In this document: positions 6,391 to 14,472 of the stretch, in pieces
Position numbering within the stretch: the stretch's first letter is position 1
Layout: each line of letters starts with the position of its first letter
Assembly: GCA_052143655.1 (NCBI GenBank)
Contig: JBKQSL010000076.1
Coordinates: 1-20,284 of the forward strand
Source: CAVSUR01 sp052143655
Lineage (GTDB): Bacteria > Actinomycetota > Actinomycetes > Streptosporangiales > Streptosporangiaceae
Direction: 5' to 3'
Length of the DNA stretch: 20,284 nt
The notes under the pieces: generated by a model
The model's database searches: none
The model's input: the letters and a program-made list of their open reading frames with translations, nothing else
Told to the model about the DNA's origin: nothing
Program-made: the position numbers and the translations under genes

Positions 6391-7544
6391 CCGCGGCCGT
6401 GGACTGGACCGGTGACCGGCGCGCCAAGGCTGACCCGCGCGCCGGGCTGCTGGAACTCGAGGAGCGAGGCGAGCTGATCGTCCAGCGGATGGACCGCGAG
6501 ACCGTCGAGGTCGCCACCAAGTTCGGCCGGCCTAAGAAGATCCAGAAGGCGCACCTATGGCACCACAAGTCGTGCGGCCAGTGCGGGCACATCCCCGGCT
6601 ACTCGACGTCGATCTTCTGGCTGATGCGGAAGCTGGGTTACGACTACCACGACCCGACCGACCAGACGTCGTGCACCGCCTGGAACTACTACGCCAGCGC
6701 CACGTCCAACACGGCCGCCCAGGCGGCGGTCGCGGTGCGGAACTTCGCCGCCGCCTACGAGACCGGATACTTCCCGCTCATCCACTGCGGGACCTCCTAT
6801 GGCCACTACAAGCAGGTCCGCGAGGAACTGATCGGCCACGAGGAACTGCGGCGCCAGGTACGCGGCATCATGGCCAGCCTCGGCAAGCCGCTGGTCGTGC
6901 CCGAGGAGATCGTGCACTACTCCGAATGGGTGTACGCGCTGCGCCAGGAGATCGCCGGGCACCAGGTGCGGGATCTGTCGGCGGTCAAGGTCGTGGTGCA
7001 CCCCGCGTGCCATTACTACAAGCTCGTCGAGAACGACGCGATCTACGACCCGGAGATCTACGGCGGGCAGCGCACCGCCGTCGTCACGGGGCTGGCGAAT
7101 GCTCTCGGCGCGCAGGTGCGGGACTACTCCAGCTGGTTCGACTGCTGCGGGTTCGGCTTCCGGCACATCCTTGTGCAGCGTGACTTCACCAGGTCCTACG
7201 CCACGCTGCGCAAGATCGAGATCATGAAGGAGGAGGCCGACCCTGACGTCGTGCTGACTCACGACACCGGATGCGTCACCACCCTGGACAAGAGCCAGTT
7301 CGCGACCCGAGCGCACGACCGCAACGTCGGTGTGGCCGTGCTCAGCGATGCTCAGTTCGCCGCGCTTGCGATGGGCGCCCATCCCTATCGCGTATGCCAG
7401 CTGCACTGGCATTCCGCCGACTACCGGCCGCTGCTCGAAAAGATGGGCGTCGACTGGGAGCGAGCCTGGGCCGAGTTCGAATCCGACCTCAAGCGCCTCG
7501 AGCGGGGCGAGAAGCGCTATCTGGATTGGGAGGACGCGGGGTGA
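6387..7544 (+). CDS. shdrB1: sHdrB1, CCG-domain subunit of sHdr complex
   Basis: This 385-aa protein overlaps hdrC1 by 4 bases. The C-terminal CCG domain is clear: Cys208 (HPACHYYK), Cys253-Cys254-Gly (FDCCGFGF) and Cys296 (HDTGC). It is expected to bind a noncubane-type Fe-S cluster at the heterodisulfide-like active site. The N-terminal domain is a degenerate CCG: KSCGQCGHIPGYS (Cys63, Cys66), TSCTAWNYY (Cys96, where CCG is expected) and IHCGTSYGH (Cys134, where CX2C is expected). So only one complete CC pair remains. It is about 80-100 residues longer than methanogen HdrB, mostly at the N-terminus. In sHdr the enzyme acts in reverse to methanogen Hdr, taking electrons from sulfur compounds. 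The next gene starts at an overlapping GTGA. Confidence 0.9.
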   Translation: MTAAVDWTGDRRAKADPRAGLLELEERGELIVQRMDRETVEVATKFGRPKKIQKAHLWHHKSCGQCGHIPGYSTSIFWLMRKLGYDYHDPTDQTSCTAWNYYASATSNTAAQAAVAVRNFAAAYETGYFPLIHCGTSYGHYKQVREELIGHEELRRQVRGIMASLGKPLVVPEEIVHYSEWVYALRQEIAGHQVRDLSAVKVVVHPACHYYKLVENDAIYDPEIYGGQRTAVVTGLANALGAQVRDYSSWFDCCGFGFRHILVQRDFTRSYATLRKIEIMKEEADPDVVLTHDTGCVTTLDKSQFATRAHDRNVGVAVLSDAQFAALAMGAHPYRVCQLHWHSADYRPLLEKMGVDWERAWAEFESDLKRLERGEKRYLDWEDAG

Positions 7545-8626
7545 ACGGCGCCATTGACACCCCCGTCGGCACCGGGGCCGGTACCGTCGCGGTGATTGGG
7601 GGCGGCCCGGCCGGCCTGCGGGCCGCACTCGCCGTCACCGAGGCCGGAGCGCGGGCGATCCTGATCGAACAGCGCACCGCGCTCGGCGGCATGCCCATCG
7701 CGGCGGGGTACGCGGGCCTGACGCCTCGCGGTGAGCAGGCCGAGCCGCTGCTGCTCGGGCTGGCCGCGGAGGTCACCGCGAGCGCGGCGATCGACGTGCG
7801 GCTCGGCGCCGAGGTGACCGCGGTGGCCGGCGAGCCGGGCGCGTTCACGCTGAGTCTCGGACCGGCCGGTCAGGTCGAGTGCGAGGCCGTCATCGTAGCC
7901 ACCGGCTTCCAGCACTTCGACCCGGGCCGGGCGACCCAGCTGTACGGCTACTACGAGTACCCGGACGTCGTCACGATCGCGGACCTGGAGCCGATGCTCA
8001 GGACCCGTGCGGTGCGGCGGCCGTCAGACGGCGCGACGCCACAGCGGATCTGCTTTATCCAGTGCGTGGGCAGCCGGGACCGGCAGGTCGGCAACGAATA
8101 TTGCTCCAAGGTTTGCTGCGGCGTTGCCTCCAAGCAGGCGATCGAGCTAAGGGAGCAGCTGCCCGAGTCCGAGGTCTTCGTCTTCTACATCGACATGCGG
8201 ACGTACGGGTACTGGGAGAACGAGCTCTACTGGCCGGCTCAGGAAACCCACCATGTCCAGTACGTCAAGGGCATGATCACCGAGGTGCTCGCCAAGGGCA
8301 GCCAGCTGCTGGTCCGCGGCGAGGACACAACGATGGGCCGGCCCATGGAGATGCCCGTAGACCTGGTCGTGCTGTCAGTCGGGATGGAGCCGTCGGCGGG
8401 CACCCGCACTGTCGCCGGCCTGCTTGGCGTCCGCCAGAACAAGTACGGCTTCATCGACACCGCTGGCGGCGTGCTCGATCCGGTCCGGACCGATCGGGAA
8501 GCGGTCTACGCCTGCGGCGCTGCGCTCGGCCCGGCCGACCTGGAGGACTGCGCCACCTCCGCCGCCGCCGCCGCCGTGCGGGCCGTCGGTTACCTGCGCT
8601 CGCGGGCTGTGCCCGCCTCGTCGTGA
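7541..8626 (+). CDS. shdrA: sHdrA, FAD-binding core subunit of sHdr complex
   Basis: This 361-aa flavoprotein has the start GTG 7541 overlapping the hdrB1 stop (GTGA). The FAD dinucleotide fold VAVIGGGPAGLRAAL lies at residues 16-30. An HdrA-type Fe-S site follows, with Cys171 and Cys175 (CFIQCVGSRD) and Cys188, Cys192, Cys193 (YCSKVCCG). The C-terminal flavin motif YACGAALGPADLEDC lies near the end. It is much shorter than methanogen HdrA (about 650 aa), lacking the N-terminal extension and the C-terminal ferredoxin domains, as is typical of sHdrA. It should be the hub that passes electrons between HdrC1B1 and HdrC2B2. An in-frame upstream start at 7271 would lie inside hdrB1 and is not credible. 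It overlaps the next gene by GTGA. Confidence 0.92.
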   Translation: MNGAIDTPVGTGAGTVAVIGGGPAGLRAALAVTEAGARAILIEQRTALGGMPIAAGYAGLTPRGEQAEPLLLGLAAEVTASAAIDVRLGAEVTAVAGEPGAFTLSLGPAGQVECEAVIVATGFQHFDPGRATQLYGYYEYPDVVTIADLEPMLRTRAVRRPSDGATPQRICFIQCVGSRDRQVGNEYCSKVCCGVASKQAIELREQLPESEVFVFYIDMRTYGYWENELYWPAQETHHVQYVKGMITEVLAKGSQLLVRGEDTTMGRPMEMPVDLVVLSVGMEPSAGTRTVAGLLGVRQNKYGFIDTAGGVLDPVRTDREAVYACGAALGPADLEDCATSAAAAAVRAVGYLRSRAVPASS

Positions 8627-9426
8627 GCGCCGCGGGGCCCGCGACCGCGGCGGACGCGGTTGCGGAGACACCCGCCACAGCGATGGAACTGCGGCTCGAT
8701 ACCGATGCGGAGCGCGAGTTCCGCCACGAGCTAGCCGGACGGGTGACGCCCGAGCAGCTAGCCCTGCTCGGCGACGGAGTCCGGCGCAAGGCTGAGACGC
8801 TGACAGCACTGGTCGCGGCCGGCCCGGAACCGGGAAGGGTACGGGACATCCTGCGGCTGGTGTTCGCGACCCGGCGGGCCGCCGACCGGATCGCGGCGGA
8901 GATCGGCGCCGGCCGGCTGGCCGGCGCGATCGGGGCCCTGATCCATGGAGTCGGCCCGGCGGCAAAACGATTCGATGAGTTCGAGGCCGCGATCGGCGTC
9001 GCCGCCGTATCGGAAACCGTCGCCCGCGCCTTGTCCGACCTGCCCGGGGAGCTGCTCCGGTTCGCGGACGCCGCCGGACAGCCGGGCCGGGCCACGGGCG
9101 GGCCCGCCGCGTCCGCGGCTGCGCGCTGCCAGCTATGGAGCAGGTGGATGTGGGACCCGGCGACGGGCACCGGGGCACTCCCCTTGCTCGTGGACGGCGA
9201 CCTGGGCGCCGGGGCGGTCAGCCGCGGAGAGCAGTACGAACGGGTCAGCCGGGCCGCCGCCCTCGTCATCGGGCCGGGGCCGTTTGGCGGCGAGCTGTTC
9301 CTGGCCGGCGTGTACGGGATCTATATGCATACGGTGCTGCGGTTGCGGCTGACGCCGCAGTTCGGGGCGGTCGTACCACCAGTGCCGGCGCTTATCGGCC
9401 GCCTTCTCGGAGCGGGGAGAGGTTAA
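8623..9426 (+). CDS. Conserved unknown protein of sHdr clusters (Hyp)
   Basis: This 267-aa protein occupies the slot between hdrA and hdrC2 where sHdr clusters carry a conserved gene of unknown function. GTG 8623 overlaps the hdrA stop (GTGA). The N-terminal 20 residues are Ala/Pro-rich. Residues 21-150 are mostly amphipathic helices, and a C-terminal part holds Trp-rich LWSRWMWDP (171-179), then LLVDGDLGAGAVSRGEQYERV (split near 188-208), GPGPFGGELF and GIYMHTVLRLRL. There are no cofactor cysteine motifs (only Cys169), no signal peptide and no clear membrane helix. Because it is co-translated with hdrA it probably binds or stabilises the complex, or LbpA. That is inference from position only. 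Confidence 0.75.
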   Translation: MSAAGPATAADAVAETPATAMELRLDTDAEREFRHELAGRVTPEQLALLGDGVRRKAETLTALVAAGPEPGRVRDILRLVFATRRAADRIAAEIGAGRLAGAIGALIHGVGPAAKRFDEFEAAIGVAAVSETVARALSDLPGELLRFADAAGQPGRATGGPAASAAARCQLWSRWMWDPATGTGALPLLVDGDLGAGAVSRGEQYERVSRAAALVIGPGPFGGELFLAGVYGIYMHTVLRLRLTPQFGAVVPPVPALIGRLLGAGRG

Positions 9427-9430
9427 CGCG

Positions 9431-10738
9431 ATGCCAGTGTCAGGCCGGAAGGTCATGCCGGAGACGGTGGAGAAGGAGTCGGCCACTGTCGCGTCCACCA
9501 TCTCCGGCCGCGAGGTCGAGCTGCCCGCCATGTGGAACAGGATGCTCCGGCCCCGCGTCGTCACGGATTACTCGGCGGCTGGCTTCGCCCGGATCGGGGC
9601 GCTGCCCGGCGGTGAATCGCTGGAGTGGTGCTACGGCTGCGCCCGGTGCATCCCGGTCTGCCCGGTCGACGTCGTCGGCGATTATGGACCGCGCAAGCTG
9701 CACCGTAAGGTGCAGACTGGCACGGACCTGACCCTCGACCCCGACCTGTGGCTGTGCACGACGTGCGGGAACTGCGTCCGGGTATGCCCTAAGGGCGTCG
9801 ACGTCACCCAGGTCCTGCCCGCTGTCCGCGAGGAAGCGCTGAGCGGGGGAGCGGTGCCCGACGAGCTAGCCCAGGTCTTCGAGGCGACCTTCCGCACGGG
9901 CAACGCGCTCGGCCAGAATGCCCGGCGTCGCGCGCAGTGGGCGGCGACGGCCGGCGTGCCGGTCCGGGACCTGACCAGGACCTCGGGTCCAGTCGACGTC
10001 CTGCTCTTCGTCGAGGACTACTGGAGCTTCCACCCGCGCGGCCAGGATGCCGCGCGGGCCTTCGCCCGGATCGCCACGGCGATCGGACTGGACTGGGCGA
10101 TCGCGGGGGCGCGGGAGAAGACCACCGGCGACTCGCAGCGGCTGGCGGGCGAACGCGGCCTCTTCGAGGCGCTGTTCGAGGACGTCACCGCGGTGCTGGA
10201 CGAGTATGAGTTCGCCCGCATCGTTACCCCCGATCCGCATGCCTACAACGCGCTGATGCACGAGTACCCGGCCCGCGGCCGGACCTACCCGGTCCAGCAC
10301 TACACCCAGCTGCTGGCCGAGCACGCGGACCGGCTGCCGTGGGCGCGCGAGCTCGACCTGACCGTCACTTTCCACGACCCGTGCTACCTGGGCCGGCGCA
10401 ACGGCGAGTACGAGGCGCCCCGGCGGCTGCTCAATGAGATCCCCGGCGTGCGGCTTGTCGAGATGGCCAGGTGCCGGGAGAACGGGTACTGCTGCGGCGG
10501 CGGGGGCGGCGGCATGTGGCTTGAGCGCGCCAGCGCGGACCGGATCACCGAGCGGCTATCGGAACGCCGCATCCGCGAGGCCGCGCAGACCGGGGCCGAT
10601 GCGCTCATCGTGTGCTGCCCATACGAGGTGTCCCGGTTCGAGGACGCGGCCAAGGCCACCGGCAACGGCCACCTGCGGGTCCTGGACATCGCTGAGCTGA
10701 TCGACTCGGCCATGACGACCGAGGGGGGCGGCACGTGA
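9431..10738 (+). CDS. Fused sHdrC2-HdrB2-like (HdrD/DsrK-like) iron-sulfur subunit
   Basis: This 435-aa protein starts at ATG 9431 with GGAGAGG about 9 bases upstream, after a 4-base gap. The N-terminal half is HdrC-like with two [4Fe-4S] motifs, Cys67/70/73/77 and Cys109/112/115/119. The C-terminal half is HdrB-like with one cysteine-rich CCG domain: Cys318 (HDPCYLGRR), Cys348, Cys354-Cys355-Gly (CCGGGGGG, 354-361) and Cys395-Cys396 (VCCPYE). The first CCG domain has lost its cysteines (VEDYWSFHP at 194-202). The type I sHdr clusters I know have separate hdrC2 and hdrB2; here they are one chain. As I recall, a second cluster type carries a so-called HdrB3 with etfAB, and this may be it. It overlaps the lipoate ligase gene by GTGA. 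Confidence 0.85.
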   Translation: MPVSGRKVMPETVEKESATVASTISGREVELPAMWNRMLRPRVVTDYSAAGFARIGALPGGESLEWCYGCARCIPVCPVDVVGDYGPRKLHRKVQTGTDLTLDPDLWLCTTCGNCVRVCPKGVDVTQVLPAVREEALSGGAVPDELAQVFEATFRTGNALGQNARRRAQWAATAGVPVRDLTRTSGPVDVLLFVEDYWSFHPRGQDAARAFARIATAIGLDWAIAGAREKTTGDSQRLAGERGLFEALFEDVTAVLDEYEFARIVTPDPHAYNALMHEYPARGRTYPVQHYTQLLAEHADRLPWARELDLTVTFHDPCYLGRRNGEYEAPRRLLNEIPGVRLVEMARCRENGYCCGGGGGGMWLERASADRITERLSERRIREAAQTGADALIVCCPYEVSRFEDAAKATGNGHLRVLDIAELIDSAMTTEGGGT

Positions 10739-11856
10739 GCGACCCGTGCCGTCCACGGCCCGCGGTGGCCGACCGGCCGGTCGCGACCGGCCCCGCTGGC
10801 GGGCGGTCCCTACGGGTGCTCGACTTCGGTACCTGCCCGCCACTGCGCTCGCAGACGTTGTGGCACGCCCTGGGTTACGGTGTCTCGGCCGGCGCGCCGA
10901 CGACGCTGTCGTTCACCCGGCCGGCGGCTCCGTACGTCTGCACCGGGTTCCACCGGGACCTAGCCGAGATCGATCTTGACTACTGCAGCGAGCACGGGCT
11001 GCCGGTCTACCGCCGGATGGCGGGCGGCGGGCCGGTTTATCTGGACTCGGGACAGCTCTTCTTCCAGATCTGCCTGCCGGCCAGCGCGGTCCCGCCCGTC
11101 CGGGGCCGCGCGATGACCGCGCTCCTGAAGCCGGCCGTCATGGCGTTCCGCGCCGCGGGGGTCGACGCGCGGCTCGATGACCATGGCGAGATCTGCGCGG
11201 CCGAGGCGAAGATCTGCGGCCATGCCGCCGTCCAGATCGAGGAGGCGGTCATCGTCTGCGGGAACCTGATCGAGCGGTTCGACCACGAGCGGGCCACCGC
11301 GATCCTCGCGCTGCCCGACGCTGAGCACGCCGCGTGGACCCGCGACCTGATGAGCCGGTATGTCGCGGCGACCCCGGTGGACCCGGCACGTTTCCGTCAT
11401 GCCGTGATCGCTGCCTACTCAGCCGCGCTGGATCTGCAACCGGCACCGGGTGAGCTGACCGATACCGAACAGGCCGCGCTCGGCGAACTGGACCAGCGGT
11501 TCGCTGACCCGGCCTGGACCGCCGGACGCAAACCGGCCCGGACGGCGCCCACCGCGGGGTTGGCCAGGGCGGGAACGGGCTGCCCGGATGCGGCGATGCG
11601 GCGGGTCAAGGTGCGGGGCGGGGTGTGGACCTTCTCGGCGCGGCACGGCGGCGCTGGCGTCGTCGGCGCCGTCATCGGAGGCGTGCTGGCCCGCGTGCGG
11701 CTGTCAGCCGCGGGCATGGACGCCCTGGCGGAGCAGGCGCTGACCGGGCAGCGGCTTGGCGCCGCGGCCGATGTCCTCGCCGGGTACGGCCCGCATGCCT
11801 CGGGGCTGGCGAAGGCGCTGGCCGCCGTCGCGGACCGGAGGCTGTCATGGAGCTAG
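10735..11856 (+). CDS. sLpl1, lipoate-protein ligase specific for LbpA (LplA+LplB domains)
   Basis: This 373-aa member of the BPL/LplA/LipB family starts at GTG 10735, overlapping the upstream stop. The ligase signature is RRMAGGGPVYLDSG (93-106), and the catalytic lysine is probably Lys159 in AKICGHAAV. A C-terminal accessory (LplB-like) domain follows from about residue 245 (RRVKVRGGVWTFSARHGG). It is expected to adenylate lipoate or octanoate and transfer it to the lysine of LbpA, whose gene follows immediately with a 10-base overlap. This gene pair is the hallmark of sHdr-LbpA sulfur oxidation. The N-terminal 25 residues look disordered. A generic lipoate ligase for pyruvate dehydrogenase is possible but less likely in this context. 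Confidence 0.88.
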   Translation: MSDPCRPRPAVADRPVATGPAGGRSLRVLDFGTCPPLRSQTLWHALGYGVSAGAPTTLSFTRPAAPYVCTGFHRDLAEIDLDYCSEHGLPVYRRMAGGGPVYLDSGQLFFQICLPASAVPPVRGRAMTALLKPAVMAFRAAGVDARLDDHGEICAAEAKICGHAAVQIEEAVIVCGNLIERFDHERATAILALPDAEHAAWTRDLMSRYVAATPVDPARFRHAVIAAYSAALDLQPAPGELTDTEQAALGELDQRFADPAWTAGRKPARTAPTAGLARAGTGCPDAAMRRVKVRGGVWTFSARHGGAGVVGAVIGGVLARVRLSAAGMDALAEQALTGQRLGAAADVLAGYGPHASGLAKALAAVADRRLSWS

Positions 11857-12296
11857 GGCTAGTCGCCGGATACCCGGTCGCCTTGGACCGGTGCTACCAG
11901 CCAGACAGCCACATGTGGGTGCTGCCGGCCGGGGCCGGCGTCGTCACGATCGGAATGGACGCCCTGGCCGTGCAGACCAGCGGCTCGCTCGCCGAGCTGT
12001 CGCTGCCCGGTCCTGGGGAGACCGTACGGGCTGGTGCCCCGTTCGGGCAGCTGGAAGCCGCCAAGTTCGTGGGCCCGCTGGTCAGCCCGGTCACCGGAAC
12101 CGTGCTGGCGGTCAACGACGCGGTCGCCGCCGATCCGGGCCTGGCCGAGGACGACCCATACGGCGACGGCTGGCTGATCCAGGTCGCGGTTACCGGGAAG
12201 CCCACGCCGGCGCTGCTGACGGACCCGGTCGCGATCCGGGAGTGGTTCGCCGCGCGGGTCACCGACTATCGGGACCAGGGGGTTCTCGCGGAATGA
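11847..12296 (+). CDS. lbpA: LbpA1, GcvH-like lipoate-binding protein
   Basis: This 149-aa protein has the GcvH fold. ATG 11847 with GGAG 6 bases upstream overlaps the ligase gene by 10 bases. The lipoylation site is Lys73 in QLEAAKFVGPLVSPVTG, in the hairpin turn typical of lipoyl domains. WVLPAGAGVVTIGMDALA and DPYGDGWLIQV match the GcvH/LbpA core. LbpA is proposed to hold sulfur intermediates on its lipoyl arm during oxidation by sHdr rather than to serve glycine cleavage. No gcvT or gcvP is present. The C-terminal 30 residues extend beyond GcvH. A second, different LbpA is encoded at 19652. Its ATGA overlap with the next radical SAM gene couples carrier production to cofactor synthesis. 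Confidence 0.9.
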   Translation: MELGLVAGYPVALDRCYQPDSHMWVLPAGAGVVTIGMDALAVQTSGSLAELSLPGPGETVRAGAPFGQLEAAKFVGPLVSPVTGTVLAVNDAVAADPGLAEDDPYGDGWLIQVAVTGKPTPALLTDPVAIREWFAARVTDYRDQGVLAE

Positions 12297-13339
12297 CGTC
12301 GTCAGCCAGCTCCGGACCAGCCGCAGAGCCGGGTGCCACGACGCCGGGCACCACCGGTGCGGCCGCCGCGGCGGCCGTCCGGCGCGCCCATTTCCCCGAC
12401 ATCATGGACTTCTACGCGCCTGGCCTGAAGCGCTGGCAGACCAGCGAATGGGTACCGCTGCGCCCGCGGACGTTCCTGCCGGTCTCGGTCACCGGCGCGG
12501 CCTGCGCGCTGTCCTGCGACCATTGCCAGTCCAGGGTGCTGGAATCAATGATCACGCTTCGGCCGGGAACCAGCCTCGTTGACCTGGCGCGCAGGCTCCA
12601 TGACGGCGGCTGCCGAGGGCTGCTGGTGTCCGGGGGGTCGACCAGGACCGGGGTGGTGCCGCTGACCCGGTGGCTGCCCGACATCGCGCGGATCCGCGCT
12701 GAGCTAGGAATGACCGTGATCGTGCACTCCGGCCTGGTCACCAGGGAACTGGCCCGGGACCTGGCGGCCGCCGGAGCCGACGGCGTCATGCTGGACGTAA
12801 TCGGAGCCGATGAGACATTCCGCGAGGTGTACCACCTGGACCGGACGGTCGCCGACATGGACCGAGCGCTCGCGGCGCTGGCGGCCAGCTCGCTACGGCT
12901 CATCCCGCATCTCGTGCTTGGCCTGCACTACGGCCGGTTCGTCGGCGAGTACCGGGCCCTGGAGCTGATCCTGAAATACCCGATCGACGCCCTGGTCCTG
13001 GTCGTACTCGTCCCGCTGACGGGGACGCCCATGGCCGCCTGCACTCCGCCGCCGGTCGATCAGATCACCGATTTCTTCGCCGCAGCGCGGATCGCCGCGC
13101 CGCGGGTGCCGATCAACCTCGGCTGCGCGCGCACCCCGGGGCCGGCCAAGAAGGACCTGGATGAAGCCGCGATTGACCTGGGCCTCAACGGCATCGCCTA
13201 CCCGGCGGACGGGGTGATCGGCTACGCCCGCGCTCGCGGGCTTGAGCCCCGCCTGTCGGAATACTGCTGCTCACTGACCTGGGCCGCCGGCGCCAGCCAG
13301 GACGCGGCCGGGCTGACCGTCGTGACGGTGCCGGGATGA
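12293..13339 (+). CDS. Radical SAM lipoyl synthase subunit (LipS1/LipS2 type, first of two)
   Basis: This 348-aa radical SAM enzyme starts at ATG 12293, overlapping the lbpA stop (ATGA). The SAM [4Fe-4S] site is Cys71/75/78 in CALSCDHCQ (CX3CX2C), after an Ala/Gly-rich N-terminus of about 30 residues. GLLVSGGSTRTG (109-120) fits the SAM-binding Gly-rich region. Further cysteines at 250, 278 and 325-326 (SEYCCSLTW) are candidates for an auxiliary cluster that donates sulfur. LipS1 and LipS2 are two biotin-synthase-like enzymes that together replace LipA, inserting sulfur at C6 and C8 of the octanoyl group. They occur in archaea and in sHdr-LbpA clusters. Being flanked by lbpA and two ligases supports this strongly. 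I cannot decide safely which number applies. Confidence 0.83.
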   Translation: MTSSASSGPAAEPGATTPGTTGAAAAAAVRRAHFPDIMDFYAPGLKRWQTSEWVPLRPRTFLPVSVTGAACALSCDHCQSRVLESMITLRPGTSLVDLARRLHDGGCRGLLVSGGSTRTGVVPLTRWLPDIARIRAELGMTVIVHSGLVTRELARDLAAAGADGVMLDVIGADETFREVYHLDRTVADMDRALAALAASSLRLIPHLVLGLHYGRFVGEYRALELILKYPIDALVLVVLVPLTGTPMAACTPPPVDQITDFFAAARIAAPRVPINLGCARTPGPAKKDLDEAAIDLGLNGIAYPADGVIGYARARGLEPRLSEYCCSLTWAAGASQDAAGLTVVTVPG

Positions 13340-14472
13340 CCGGGCGCGCGCCATGGCGCCTACTGACCGGCGACGGAGCGGGAGCTGCCACGGGGCTGGC
13401 GCTGGATGAGGCGCTCATGGCCGGGTACGGCCGGGGCGAGCCGGGCCGGCCTCCGACGCTGCGCCTGTACAGCTACCGCACGCACTGCGCGCTGATCGGC
13501 CGGTACCAGAACCTCGCTGCCGAAGTCGACCTGGAGGCCTGCGGACGGACTGGTACGCCGGTCAGCCGTCGGCCGACCGGCGGCGGCGCGATCATCATGG
13601 GCGACAGCCAGCTCGGCGTCGCCTACATCGACCGAGCGCCCGCTGGCCTGCGGCCAAAGCAGATCATGGAAGCGCTTGCCGGTGCCCTGATCCGCGGACT
13701 GGCCGGGCTCGGCATCACTGCGGCGTTCCGCGGCAAGAACGATCTGGAGGTCGGCGGCCGCAAGGTGGCGGGCCTCGGCCTGTACATCGACCCGGCCGGG
13801 GCGATGCTGTTCCACGCCAGCGTCCTGGCGGACCTGGACGTCCCGTTCATGCTCACCGTGCTGAGGATCCCGGCCGCCAAGCTGGCCGGGCGGGCTGTCG
13901 CCGCGGTGGAGGAGCGGATCACCACGGTGACGGCGCTGACCGGCGAGCGGCACGACGCGAGGTCGGTGCGCCCGGCGATCGCGGCCGGATTCCGCGACGA
14001 ATGCCGCGCGGACCTCATGCCCGGCGAGACAGCGGAAGCCGAGCGGGTCCTGGCGGCACAGCTGGCCGCCGGCCGGTACGGCGCACGGGAATGGCTGGCT
14101 GAGCGGAGCCTGTCCGCTGACGGCAGCGGATCGGCGCTCCTGCGCACCGACGCCGGGCTCGCCAGGATCTACCTGACCACCCACGGCGGCCTGGTCAAGA
14201 GCGCCATGGTCGTCGGCGACTTCAACGACATGCCGCCGCCGCTGCTGGATCTGGAGGCCACGCTGCGCTGGCGGCGGCTGGAACCGGCGTCGCTGCGCGC
14301 GGCCGTCGGGGCATCCGGGGCGGCGCCCGCTCTTGGTATCACCGAGGAAGACCTGTGCGCCGCCGTCACGTCCGCGGCGGCGCAGGCCAGCCAGCGCCTC
14401 GCCGCCGAGCCGATCCGTACCGAGGGTTCCTGCTATTTCCCCGGCGGCACGTCATCCGGCGGCACGTCATGA
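13336..14472 (+). CDS. Second lipoate-protein ligase (LplA type)
   Basis: This 378-aa lipoate/octanoate ligase starts at ATG 13336, overlapping the previous stop (ATGA). The motif RRPTGGGAIIMGD lies at 78-90, and the presumed catalytic lysine Lys143 is in GGRKVAGLG. DLEVGG and HASVLADLD fit LplA. A C-terminal accessory domain (about 265-330: RIYLTTHGGLVKSAMVVGDFND) resembles LplB. It is clearly distinct in sequence from the ligase at 10735. It sits between the two radical SAM genes, so it probably loads the octanoyl or lipoyl precursor needed for LipS action, or serves the second LbpA. The last ten codons include a 5-residue tandem duplication (SGGTS preceded by GGTS) caused by a 15-bp DNA repeat at the junction with the next gene. 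Confidence 0.87.
   Translation: MTGRAPWRLLTGDGAGAATGLALDEALMAGYGRGEPGRPPTLRLYSYRTHCALIGRYQNLAAEVDLEACGRTGTPVSRRPTGGGAIIMGDSQLGVAYIDRAPAGLRPKQIMEALAGALIRGLAGLGITAAFRGKNDLEVGGRKVAGLGLYIDPAGAMLFHASVLADLDVPFMLTVLRIPAAKLAGRAVAAVEERITTVTALTGERHDARSVRPAIAAGFRDECRADLMPGETAEAERVLAAQLAAGRYGAREWLAERSLSADGSGSALLRTDAGLARIYLTTHGGLVKSAMVVGDFNDMPPPLLDLEATLRWRRLEPASLRAAVGASGAAPALGITEEDLCAAVTSAAAQASQRLAAEPIRTEGSCYFPGGTSSGGTS
14441..14470 (+). repeat. 15-bp perfect tandem duplication at a stop/start junction
   Basis: The unit CCGGCGGCACGTCAT occurs at 14441-14455 and again at 14456-14470. The second copy supplies the first two bases of the next gene's ATG. The duplication keeps the ligase frame and adds five residues. 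Confidence 0.9.

Noticed and set aside
7271..7540. Upstream start for HdrA inside hdrB1
   Set aside because: It would put about 90 non-homologous Arg-rich residues before the FAD motif. GTG 7541 with the GTGA overlap fits the family.
5683..10738. Methanogen-type heterodisulfide reductase or lactate utilisation (LutABC-like) cluster
   Set aside because: HdrA is the short form, Hyp and LbpA/ligase genes are present, and TusA/DsrE genes precede it. These point to sHdr.
11847..12296. GcvH of a glycine cleavage system
   Set aside because: No gcvT, gcvP or lpd is present, the gene is coupled to an sLpl-type ligase within an hdr operon, and the lysine context fits LbpA.
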